The position numbers were made by a program, and so were the translations under genes. From contig JAIXYN010000085.1 in NCBI GenBank assembly GCA_027490195.1, positions 248,001 to 312,000 on the forward strand: a stretch of DNA of 64,000 nt, written 5' to 3'. Below the pieces are notes generated by a model. The model was not told where the DNA came from. It saw nothing but the letters and a program-made list of their open reading frames with translations, and made no database searches. The stretch comes from Verrucomicrobiaceae bacterium (lineage in GTDB: Bacteria; Verrucomicrobiota; Verrucomicrobiia; Verrucomicrobiales; Verrucomicrobiaceae). Positions 42,601 to 48,954 of this stretch are shown here, one piece after another (position 1 is the first letter of the stretch; each line of letters begins with the position of its first letter).

Positions 42601-42670
42601 AATCACCAGTGACCAGGTGAAATACGACGTGGTGAACAGCTATGGAAAACTGATGGAGCTGGTGAAGTGA
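39641..42670 (+). CDS. res: Type III restriction enzyme subunit (Res)
   Basis: 1009 residues from the ATG at 39641. Res is the ATP-dependent helicase and nuclease partner of Mod. Walker A is METGTGKTYCY (about 99-109). Motif II is the variant LDEPQKMEG (about 224), normal for type III Res. Later helicase motifs include LFSHSALREGWDNPNVFVIC and QEVGRGMRLCRD (about 555-566). The C-terminal PD-(D/E)XK nuclease is visible as NYNPDWAIAF (about 940) and FIAETKG (about 957). All catalytic positions I can identify are present, so the enzyme looks active. It is in one operon with Mod (3 nt before) and the Sel1 gene (18 nt after). Confidence 0.95.
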   Translation: MKLKFKQQAYQTDSVLAIRDCFAGQPPSRGFKYAIDPGRGDSQGQAMLADVVGSGFANAPFAIPAAKILENLQEVQRRQDLPISTKLEKTTVCDINLDTEMETGTGKTYCYIKTMFELNKAYGWSKFIIVVPSIAIREGVATSFGAMADHFMESYGKRIRHFIYNSKQLHNLESFSSDAGINVMIINVQAFNARGEDARRIYLELDDFQSRKPIDVIAKNRPILILDEPQKMEGKATVEKLADFNPLMILRYSATHKTEHNKVYRLDALDAYNQKLVKKIAVRGISVKGLAGTNAYLYLKGIDISPSKAPEARIELEIKQKAGIKREVRKVTKGTNLQVTSGDLDQYDGFVVSDIDARDGVVTFTNGTVIQEGKAAGDVNESSLRRVQIREAIKAHFEKEKVLFAKGIKVLSLFFIDEVAKYRSYTDAGEQAGEYARMFEEEYNAQLNEVLTLDDTPYNHYLKGISANRTHNGYFSIDKKTKRLVDPAAKKTGENAGEADDVDAYDLILKDKERLLDFAEPVRFLFSHSALREGWDNPNVFVICTLKHSDNMVSRRQEVGRGMRLCRDQNGDRIDDSAIVHQINVLTVVANESYKDFVAGLQKDISASLSARPQKANEEYFKDKVFKTEKGDVKVTPQMAKALEKYLTRQGYTDDDDKITEAYHIAQKEGTLAPLPPELAAYKEQVFQLVSTVFSAGQIPIPDDELKAKPNPLNANFEKQEFQELWHRINHKAVYAVDFQTEELIQKCIQTLDKELKVTPLQYTVTAGEQKDEASFEQVKKGDSFQTKSNTTETLTTTASSAVKYDLIGKLCEATQLTRRTIAAILQGILAARFGQYRTNPENFIMEAARLINEQKATIIVEHLSYDTTTGTYDAPDIFTQRKEDLSKGFKANKHIYDYVFTDSGGERTFVGELDASSEVVVYAKLPKAFSIPTPVGNYNPDWAIAFQAGKVKHIYFIAETKGSMSSMDLRKIEESKIECARKFFAKITSDQVKYDVVNSYGKLMELVK

Positions 42671-42688
42671 CCTCTTTTTGCCCAAAGC

Positions 42689-43564
42689 ATGAACGCTTCG
42701 ACTCCGGCAGCAGCATACCATCTAGCAAGCAAACGCTACCTCGACGTTCAATCCATTGAAGATGGACCGGAGCGTACGCGTCAAATCAAAGAAGTCTTGA
42801 AGGAGTGGGAAAGTTGTTTCCACTCGCTCATGGAGGTAGCTGAATCAGGAGATCCTGAGGTCTGGCATGCTCTAGGAGATGCGTTCAACTATGGTCGTGG
42901 CACCCAGCCGGATAAGGAAGCAGGTATCCTCTGGTTTCGACGTGCCGCAGACGCTGGTCACGCAAAGTCGATGGTGAGCCTGGGGCTATGCCTGCAACGA
43001 CAGGAAACACCTGAGGGCGGGAAGGAAGCCATTCGATGGTTTCATCAGGCCGCTGACGGGGGTAACGCAAGAGGCATGATCTGGCTGGGATTTGCGTTTC
43101 GCGACGGAACGAATGTGGCAGCAGACTTTGAGACAGCAGTCGGCTGGTTCATCAAGGCCGTGGAGGCAGGTGATGGTCACTCAATGATTCATGTTGGGCG
43201 CATGTATGCAGATTATTTGCGCTCACCTTCAAAGGCGGTGCCGTGGTATCTCAGTGCAGCAGAGGCAGGATTCACCGAAAGCCATGTCGCTCTCGCAATG
43301 CTCTATGATGACCGGAAATCTGACATTTATAATCCCGTCGAAGCGGTGAAATGGTGGCTTGTCGTAGCCGAGGGTAAAAGCAGCAGTGCTGGCCGCGCAA
43401 TGGTTGCCCTAGCCAGGCACTACCGGGATGGAATTGGGACCACTCCTAACCCACAGACGGCCAAACACTGGCTGCAAAAAGCCCTTCTGCTTTGCAACCC
43501 GAAATCTGAATTCTACCGTGAAGCCGCCAAGCTCTTAAAGGAGATGGATGGCGATCTTTTGTGA
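42689..43564 (+). CDS. Sel1-like repeat protein
   Basis: 291 residues. From about residue 50 on, it consists of about six Sel1-like units of 35-38 residues with the usual A.WF..AA..G...S/A....LG pattern: examples are ILWFRRAADAGHAKSMVSLG, AIRWFHQAADGGNARGMIWL and AVGWFIKAVEAGDGHSMIHV. No signal peptide, so it should be cytoplasmic, and no catalytic domain is seen. Such solenoids are protein-binding scaffolds. It starts 18 nt after Res and is probably cotranscribed; it may bridge the restriction genes and the DUF4268/TIR genes, which is inference. Confidence 0.88.
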   Translation: MNASTPAAAYHLASKRYLDVQSIEDGPERTRQIKEVLKEWESCFHSLMEVAESGDPEVWHALGDAFNYGRGTQPDKEAGILWFRRAADAGHAKSMVSLGLCLQRQETPEGGKEAIRWFHQAADGGNARGMIWLGFAFRDGTNVAADFETAVGWFIKAVEAGDGHSMIHVGRMYADYLRSPSKAVPWYLSAAEAGFTESHVALAMLYDDRKSDIYNPVEAVKWWLVVAEGKSSSAGRAMVALARHYRDGIGTTPNPQTAKHWLQKALLLCNPKSEFYREAAKLLKEMDGDLL

Positions 43565-43695
43565 TTCAAGCCATCCACGTCTTCACCAAAGCCCTGAATT
43601 CTTCAAAAGCTCTTATGCATCACCCGATTCTCTCAGCCCTATTCTCCGAAAAAAGGCCGTGAGTGGCTCAAAAAGCAGTAACCGAATCACATCTC

Positions 43696-44796
43696 ATGGC
43701 ACTCTTTGAAATTACTCCCGACAGCCTAGTTGAAGTCTCGCAGGCTTCTTTTGCCGACCTCAAGATCAAGGAACGTGACGACCTGCAACGACTGCTGCGC
43801 ACACAGATCGACGCGCTGGGGGATGACCTCTACGTGCTGGCCGAGGAGTTTGGCGACTGGGATGAGAGCAACCGCCGCATCGACCTTCTGGCCCTGGACA
43901 AGGAAGCCAACCTCGTGGTGATCGAACTCAAGCGCACCAAAGACGGCGGGCACATGGAACTGCAAGCCATCCGCTATGCCAGCATGGTTTCCACGATGAC
44001 GCTGGAGCGTGCGGTGGAGATTCATGCCGCGTTTCTTGAGAAGATAGGACAGCCTGGAGCTGAGGCTGAGGACCGCATTCTACAGTTTCTTGATTGGGAA
44101 TCGAAGGACGACGGCAGCTTTGCGGAGGATGTGCGCATCATTTTGGTGTCCGAGGACTTCGGTAAGGAACTAACCACCGCCGTGCTGTGGCTTCGAGATC
44201 GAGAAATCGACATCCGCTGTCTGCGTCTCCGCCCCTACAAGCACGATGGCAAGACCTTCATCGACGTGCAGCAGATCATCCCCCTGCCTGAGGCGGTGGA
44301 GTATCAGGTGCAGGTGCGTGAGAAGGAGCAGCAGGAACGCCGCAGCAAAACCGAAAGGCACACAGCTCATATTCGTTTCTGGACGCAGCTCGTGGCACTC
44401 GCCCGCGCCAAAGATATGCGGCATGGCACCCGCAAGCCGGGCACTGCGCACTTTCTGACTGCCGGATCAGGCATCTCCGGGCTGCACTACAGCCACGTGG
44501 TGGTGAAAGACAGTGCTGCTGTGAACTTGTACCTCGATGTAGGCGACAAGCAGAAGAACAAAGCCCTCTTTGACAAACTGGAGGCCCAAAAGGCGGAGAT
44601 TGACGTTCGGTTCGGAGAGCCACTGTTTTGGGAGCGGCTCGACAACAAGCGCGCCTGCCGCATCAAGCATGTGGTTTCCGTGGGTGGCCTCAGCAGTCCC
44701 GAAACCGAATGGCCCAACATTCAAAAAGCGATGATCGAGGCCATGCGGCGCTTGGAGTCAGCTCTGGGACCGGCGCTGGAGGGACTGAAGCCATGA
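43696..44796 (+). CDS. DUF4268 protein with PD-(D/E)XK nuclease-like domain
   Basis: 366 residues from the ATG at 43696 (MALFEITPDSL), preferred over an in-frame GTG 33 nt upstream because family members begin this way. The N-terminal half has a PD-(D/E)XK-like core: RRID63LLALD, then LVVIE77LK79R followed by a basic TKDGG segment. The DUF4268 domain fills about residues 225-360 (HIRFWTQLVALARAK, FGEPLFWERLDNKRACRI). A central stretch of about 200-225 is charged (REKEQQERRSKTER). The protein probably acts on DNA or senses it; the exact substrate is not known. The gap to the Sel1 gene is 131 nt, so it may also have its own promoter. Its stop overlaps the next start in ATGA. Confidence 0.85.
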   Translation: MALFEITPDSLVEVSQASFADLKIKERDDLQRLLRTQIDALGDDLYVLAEEFGDWDESNRRIDLLALDKEANLVVIELKRTKDGGHMELQAIRYASMVSTMTLERAVEIHAAFLEKIGQPGAEAEDRILQFLDWESKDDGSFAEDVRIILVSEDFGKELTTAVLWLRDREIDIRCLRLRPYKHDGKTFIDVQQIIPLPEAVEYQVQVREKEQQERRSKTERHTAHIRFWTQLVALARAKDMRHGTRKPGTAHFLTAGSGISGLHYSHVVVKDSAAVNLYLDVGDKQKNKALFDKLEAQKAEIDVRFGEPLFWERLDNKRACRIKHVVSVGGLSSPETEWPNIQKAMIEAMRRLESALGPALEGLKP

Positions 44797-44942
44797 GTGG
44801 TCTGACTGAGATGAGCGAGGCGTATAGCCTTCAGCCCGCGCTCAAAGTGAGGTGTTCGGACTGGTTCCAGAATTGGACCGCTTACGAGATCATTTACACG
44901 AATATTGAGATAATGAGCGATAGTGGCTTGCACTATGTATGA
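44793..44942 (+). CDS. Small ORF (49 residues) coupled on both sides
   Basis: It starts at the ATG at 44793, which overlaps the TGA of the DUF4268 gene (ATGA). It ends with the TGA at 44940-44942, which overlaps the ATG of the TIR gene (ATGA). The protein has aromatic residues in its second half (SDWFQNWTAYEIIYTNIEIM) and no signal peptide or family match. Overlaps at both ends argue for a real translated frame: either a small partner or inhibitor of TIR or DUF4268, or a translational coupling leader. Its base composition is more AT-rich than the DUF4268 gene. Confidence 0.55.
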   Translation: MSGLTEMSEAYSLQPALKVRCSDWFQNWTAYEIIYTNIEIMSDSGLHYV

Positions 44943-45922
44943 AACGAATTGTTCCAGACTTCGCTTGGTATTTGGCCGAAAGCACCCGGCTTGGACTAAA
45001 ATCGCCGCGCTGCCCATTTGCATCGGTGCATGCCTGTCCACGATATTATCAAAGTCTCTCGTTGCTGGGAAAATCTGGCTGCACAGCCATTCCGAAGGAC
45101 GAGGACGATGCGCTCAAAACGCGATGGGAAAAACATCCTTTGAGGCCGGCAACGGGAGATCAAGAGACCGGTATTTTTGGCGGTAGCGATGGGCCAAACG
45201 GTTATCACAACTTTTGCCCTGAAGTTGCCTATGACACTTTTCGTCTCTTTGCCACTTACCTGGGTAGGCACGTGGGAGAAATTGACCGAGATTTCGCGGC
45301 GACCCTATTGCAGAAGGAAGGCGCATCTCCCGATGATCCCCGCTGGAATTGGTGCTCGGTAGTCCCTCAGCACTACGTCGAATGTCCGCTCTACTCAACG
45401 TTGTCCCACGACTGGCCGAAACTTCTTCCCCCCCCGACAGCGGCACCATCTGCTGCAAGCGGTTCATCCGGTGTGAGGTTCGACGTTTTCATCTCGCACG
45501 CCAGCGAAGACAAGGATGACTTCGTCCGGCCTCTCGCTGCTGCTTTGACCTTGCTGGGACTGAAGGTGTGGTACGATGAGTGGACGCTGACTCTCGGAGA
45601 TAGCCTACGACAAAAAATTGACGAAGGCTTGCTGGCCTCAGATTTCGGAATCCTCGTTCTGTCCAAAGACTTCTTCGCCAAGCCATGGCCGAAAGCCGAG
45701 TTGGGTGGGCTGTTTGCCCGCGAAATGGCTGGCCACAAAGTTATCCTGCCTGTTTGGCACAATGTCACACATGGACAGGTCGTTCAGTTTTCTCCAATGC
45801 TGGCCGACAAACTTGGTGCGCCGACAAATGAGGGGGTGGAAATTGTGGCCAACAAGATTTACGAAGCCGTTCGCCAATCCGCTAGACTGCCTGCTATTGG
45901 CATTGATTCAAAGGCAAACTGA
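44939..45922 (+). CDS. TIR domain protein
   Basis: 327 residues from the ATG at 44939. The N-terminal part (1-150) is of unknown family and has a Cys/His cluster, C25PFASVHAC33PRYY, that may bind zinc. A Pro/Ala/Ser linker (about 160-175) leads to a C-terminal TIR domain (about 178-315): FDVFISHASEDKDDFVRPLA, LKVWYDEWTL, LGDSLRQKIDEGL, ILVLSKDFF and WPKAELGGL. The Glu of KAEL fits the catalytic glutamate of NAD-cleaving TIRs. Bacterial TIR proteins in defence loci deplete NAD+ or make nucleotide signals. Activity here is inferred. Last major gene of the defence operon. Confidence 0.88.
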   Translation: MKRIVPDFAWYLAESTRLGLKSPRCPFASVHACPRYYQSLSLLGKSGCTAIPKDEDDALKTRWEKHPLRPATGDQETGIFGGSDGPNGYHNFCPEVAYDTFRLFATYLGRHVGEIDRDFAATLLQKEGASPDDPRWNWCSVVPQHYVECPLYSTLSHDWPKLLPPPTAAPSAASGSSGVRFDVFISHASEDKDDFVRPLAAALTLLGLKVWYDEWTLTLGDSLRQKIDEGLLASDFGILVLSKDFFAKPWPKAELGGLFAREMAGHKVILPVWHNVTHGQVVQFSPMLADKLGAPTNEGVEIVANKIYEAVRQSARLPAIGIDSKAN

Positions 45923-46078
45923 ATGAAAAGGCAGTCGAACTATCATATGGCTTCGTCAGAAAAAATCGCAGCTAGGACAGCGAGAAGCGGCTTTGGAGGC
46001 CGTGCGAGGGTTACGGCGTTGGATGCGTCAAAGCGGCTTCAAATGCTCGATGACGAGCTTCTGGCGGGGGGGGGATGA
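45923..46078 (+). CDS. Possible small ORF ending in a G9 tract
   Basis: The ATG directly follows the TIR stop (TGAATG). The frame encodes 51 residues (MKRQSNYHMASSEK..) and ends in a run of nine G (46066-46074) followed by TGA. Adding or losing bases in the tract would change the C-terminus; one alternative frame continues for about 27 more codons. No family match. From 46079 to 46254 I see nothing else. Confidence 0.3.
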   Translation: MKRQSNYHMASSEKIAARTARSGFGGRARVTALDASKRLQMLDDELLAGGG

Positions 46079-46254
46079 TTGCTAGTCACTTCTTGCGTCT
46101 TACAAATTTCTTGCGCACAAACCGACATCTTTGTTGGCTATGCGTACAATAGTGGCAAATCAGACGGCTATAAAGGCGGTAGGACATTTCCAACCATCCA
46201 CTTCACCAGCCACCTCTTAGGCAACACCTGCCTATCACAAACAATCACAATTGG

Positions 46255-46770
46255 ATGACTAATCAACAGCTAGAAACACCAACGGCGGAAGCACCCGCTG
46301 AACTTCATCAAAAGAGCACTTCAATAGCATCCGACGCCATTTTGCGCAAATGGGTCACATGGTTTGGCGTCACAGGAACAGTCCTCCTCGGAGGTTTCTT
46401 CTTTGGATTCATAATGTACCAAACCATTTGGGGCGAGCCAGAGCCAACTAATTGGCTTACCATGCTCACACAAAACAACTATGCGGCTTTGGTAGGCACC
46501 CCCATGTCGGCAGTTACCGCTTTCTGCATCGTGTCCTTGCTGAAGGCTACCAGCGGCCCAATTGAGTTCGAGGCGCTAGGTTTCAAATTCCGAGGAGCGT
46601 CCGGGCCGATAGTTCTATGGGTCCTGTGTTTTCTTTCGCTCGTCGTTGCTTTTCGCCTGTTGTGGCCATTATCGCCTAACCAAGCGCTGGAGCGAACCGC
46701 TCCGGCCCTCACGCTGAACCGCCCGCACTCGCACAGAAAGGCGCTTTTTTTCGGCGTCGGGATGATTTGA
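46255..46770 (+). CDS. Hypothetical membrane protein
   Basis: 171 residues from the ATG at 46255. Three hydrophobic segments are expected to span the membrane: about 33-55 (WVTWFGVTGTVLLGGFFFGF), about 79-97 (ALVGTPMSAVTAFCIVSLL) and about 118-140 (IVLWVLCFLSLVVAFRLLW). Between the second and third is a cytoplasmic or outside loop, EFEALGFKFRGASGP. The C-terminal tail from NQALERTAPAL on looks like translated intergenic repeat sequence, so the ancestral protein may have ended earlier. The role is unknown; it follows the defence operon in the same direction after 330 nt and could be an independent unit. Confidence 0.65.
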   Translation: MTNQQLETPTAEAPAELHQKSTSIASDAILRKWVTWFGVTGTVLLGGFFFGFIMYQTIWGEPEPTNWLTMLTQNNYAALVGTPMSAVTAFCIVSLLKATSGPIEFEALGFKFRGASGPIVLWVLCFLSLVVAFRLLWPLSPNQALERTAPALTLNRPHSHRKALFFGVGMI

Positions 46771-46828
46771 ACGTCTCAGCTTCGCTCTCTGCTTGCGTGT
46801 CGCAATGCCATATCAGGATAATAGCGGG

Positions 46829-47710
46829 TTAAGGGGACTGTGCCCGCCTCCGCTCCCACGTCCTGCGGCAGACTCCCTGTGCCTCCCAAGGCTTGGATGC
46901 TGTGAGAGTGAGTAAATTTGACCATCGCTTTAATGCCCTATGTCGTTGGATCTCGGAAAAGCGTGCCATGGAAAATTTTCGCCATACCCATTTTGCCACT
47001 GAGCGGCAGACGCCTTTCATTTCCGCATGAGACAAGCGAACTGGAAACGCGGCGTTCACGCCATCAGCCACCTCGCGAAGCATAGTTTCAAATTCGGCCT
47101 GTGATTTCCCCGCCTTTATGGTCTTGAACCAGTTCTTGTAGGCCCACTCGCTCAAGTGCTCAAACAAGGTGGCATTGCGCCCCACGGCTGACATTTCACG
47201 AGCTAGCGGCTTCCGTTTGTCTGCCTTGTCGAGGTAATCGTTGAGCGTGTCGAGTCGATACGGTTTCACGGCCTGCCAGTCAGTCTCCCAGCGTGAGCAA
47301 AGCGGGTTCTTGGAAAGGAAGCCAGGGTAAGCATGGTCTGCCCCTAGCCGGTTGGTCATGCCTCTTTCGACATCCTCAAAAAACTTCATGGCCCGTCGGC
47401 TGGATGTGTCAAAAGCAGTGACGGGTGATTCCAATAAATAGCCTGCGTGACCATGCCCATTGGCCCGGTTCAAAGCGATGAAATTGGGAGGTGGGCAGCC
47501 GCGATTCTCTGCCCGCGTGTATGCATCTTCACCGTCGATGTCGAACATAATCCATCGCCAGACCAGTGGCGTGTTGTGCTGGATGTTGGCATAGCCTGCC
47601 GCTCTTGTGGCGTCCATTATGCGGAGCCGTCGGCCAAGTTGATTCGTGCAATAGGGTCTTTGCGGCAGCGTCTGAAAATAGACCTCTCGCATGGGTTGAG
47701 AAGCATTCAT
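46829..47710 (-). CDS. ColE2-type replicase/primase (Rep)
   Basis: 293 residues from the ATG at 47710. The segment WRWIMFDIDGEDAYTRA, PNFIALNRANGHGHAGYLLE (about 50-95) matches the replicase family of theta plasmids of the ColE2 type. About residues 180-245 (FEHLSEWAYKNWFKTI, VNAAFPVRLSHAEMKGVCRS) fit the PriCT-1 primase C-terminal domain. The end is basic and likely binds DNA. Such proteins open the origin and lay down the primer. Its presence inside an integrated element implies a replicating circular stage. It lies 112 nt downstream of the excisionase-like gene. Confidence 0.82.
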   Translation of the reverse strand: MNASQPMREVYFQTLPQRPYCTNQLGRRLRIMDATRAAGYANIQHNTPLVWRWIMFDIDGEDAYTRAENRGCPPPNFIALNRANGHGHAGYLLESPVTAFDTSSRRAMKFFEDVERGMTNRLGADHAYPGFLSKNPLCSRWETDWQAVKPYRLDTLNDYLDKADKRKPLAREMSAVGRNATLFEHLSEWAYKNWFKTIKAGKSQAEFETMLREVADGVNAAFPVRLSHAEMKGVCRSVAKWVWRKFSMARFSEIQRHRALKRWSNLLTLTASKPWEAQGVCRRTWERRRAQSP

Positions 47711-47822
47711 GGTGCGATGTGGTATCGCTTGCCAATGACTCCAAAACGCCTACTATCAGTGGCATCTCAACCCCACAAAACAGCAGCCCGTTTTCCATCA
47801 CTGGAGCGGGTTTGTTGTTGGG

Positions 47823-48059
47823 TTAAACGCTCTGCGATGAGGCCTGAATGAAGTCGCGAATGCTGGCGCAATCAAACAGGCGGCGGCCCTTCAATGCTCC
47901 CGGCTTGCGAATGGACACGCTGCGAATCTTTCGCTCATTGGCGAGGTTGTAGAGATACGAGCGGGACAGCCCGAACAAGGCGCGGGCGGTGCGATGATCT
48001 GCGAATTCCGGCAGTGATGTTACTGTCGCCGATTGCGGGGAGGGGGATGTTGTCTTCAT
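47823..48059 (-). CDS. Excisionase-like helix-turn-helix protein
   Basis: 78 residues from the ATG at 48059. The core (about 20-70: DHRTARALFGLSRSYLYNLA, then RKIRSVSIRKPGALKGRRLF, FDCASIRDFIQ) is the winged-helix of the MerR/AlpA/Xis type, with two helices, a wing and a terminal helix. These proteins bend DNA at att sites or regulate excision. It lies upstream of Rep on the same strand and downstream of the AT-rich repeat region, so it may control both rep and excision. The stop TAA is at 47823-47825. Confidence 0.8.
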   Translation of the reverse strand: MKTTSPSPQSATVTSLPEFADHRTARALFGLSRSYLYNLANERKIRSVSIRKPGALKGRRLFDCASIRDFIQASSQSV

Positions 48060-48138
48060 TGAAGACTCCTATTATTCACCCAGATTTATGGATGTCCGCT
48101 ATGATTCCACCCAGCGGAACTGAGCGGCCAAAAAGAGT

Positions 48139-48184
48139 AATACATACATAAATACATAAATACATGGATGCATGGATGAATGAA
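48139..48184. repeat. AT-rich short-period repeat (candidate iteron or operator region)
   Basis: The bases are built of AATACATA and ATGGATGC/ATGGATGA units with 4-8-nt period, upstream of the excisionase-like and Rep genes. Regular repeats of this type next to a replicase could be an origin or operator. The units are shorter than typical iterons, so simple low-complexity sequence is an alternative. Confidence 0.45.
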
Positions 48185-48237
48185 CATATTTGAAAATCCA
48201 AACGGCCAGCGTTCAGTAAACTCCATGCGCAAAAGAA

Positions 48238-48954
48238 TCACTTTTTCGTCATCCACAAAATAGCTTCCGCCGTTCGATAGCCACCATTGTCAAGCACAGC
48301 CACTAGCGGCTCATACTTCCTCCATTCGGAATATAATGCACATGGGGAAGGCAAAGAGGCTGCTCTAAAGAGAAGCTCCTCCAACGTGCGTTTTTTATTC
48401 AGAGACGGCACAGCCCTGCGTCGTTCATCCCCCTGATGCTCCCTCAGCCCCAACTCATCAAAAAGTTTCGCAATTCTCCCAGTCTTAAGCGGGCTAGAAC
48501 CTTGCCCCAGCAGATTGACGACGCATTTTTGAGTAGGCTGTTGTTTCCTACCTTGGAGGAAAAAAAATACCAGTAAGACTTGGAGGCGTTGGTGCATGTT
48601 CCGGCGTCGCGTAAATAGTCTAAACGGATCGCTCCTTTGCAAATTCTTGATACCTTCGCAGGTCAAGCTCAGCACCTCGTCTTTCCGCCGCGCTAATCGT
48701 GCGGCAATGATGGCTCCAATTTCCGTTGCGACTAACTTCTCAAGCTCTTCACGACCCAAACTTCTTGCAAGAAGCAAAGCCCCTGAAACCACGCTCAACT
48801 CGTGCTCCCAGTTACTCAAACCGTCAATCTTAGCCCAGTATTTAGCAGGAATTTTGAGTGATCTAAGGAGCTTCAATTGATCAACATCAAAACCCGCTAT
48901 CAGTGCCAGACTTGCCATGAGCGCCTCATTCCGTCGCGCAGCCGCATCTTTCAC
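48238..48954 (-). CDS. Hypothetical protein coupled to the integrase
   Basis: 238 residues. I chose the GTG at 48954: it overlaps the integrase stop as GTGA, and GGAGG lies 8 nt before it. The first 100 residues are helical and Leu/Ala-rich (SLALIAGFDVDQLKLLRSLK, VVSGALLLARSLG). The middle is basic and the C-terminal half holds KLFDELGLREHQGDERRR and LNKKRTLEELLFRAAS. No family recognised, no signal peptide. The start overlap and strong Shine-Dalgarno predict synthesis tied to the integrase, so a role in integration, excision or island control is likely but unproven. Confidence 0.65.
   Translation of the reverse strand: MKDAAARRNEALMASLALIAGFDVDQLKLLRSLKIPAKYWAKIDGLSNWEHELSVVSGALLLARSLGREELEKLVATEIGAIIAARLARRKDEVLSLTCEGIKNLQRSDPFRLFTRRRNMHQRLQVLLVFFFLQGRKQQPTQKCVVNLLGQGSSPLKTGRIAKLFDELGLREHQGDERRRAVPSLNKKRTLEELLFRAASLPSPCALYSEWRKYEPLVAVLDNGGYRTAEAILWMTKK

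Noticed and set aside
33822..45922. DISARM or BREX system
   Set aside because: A helicase and methyltransferase are present, but DrmA/DrmB-type proteins, PglZ, BrxC and BrxL are not seen; Mod and Res have clear type III architecture.
46674..46840. Integron attC site behind the membrane protein gene (GCCTAAC then GGTTAAGG)
   Set aside because: The inverse core does not match the consensus, the distance is too long, and no integron integrase or cassette array is present.
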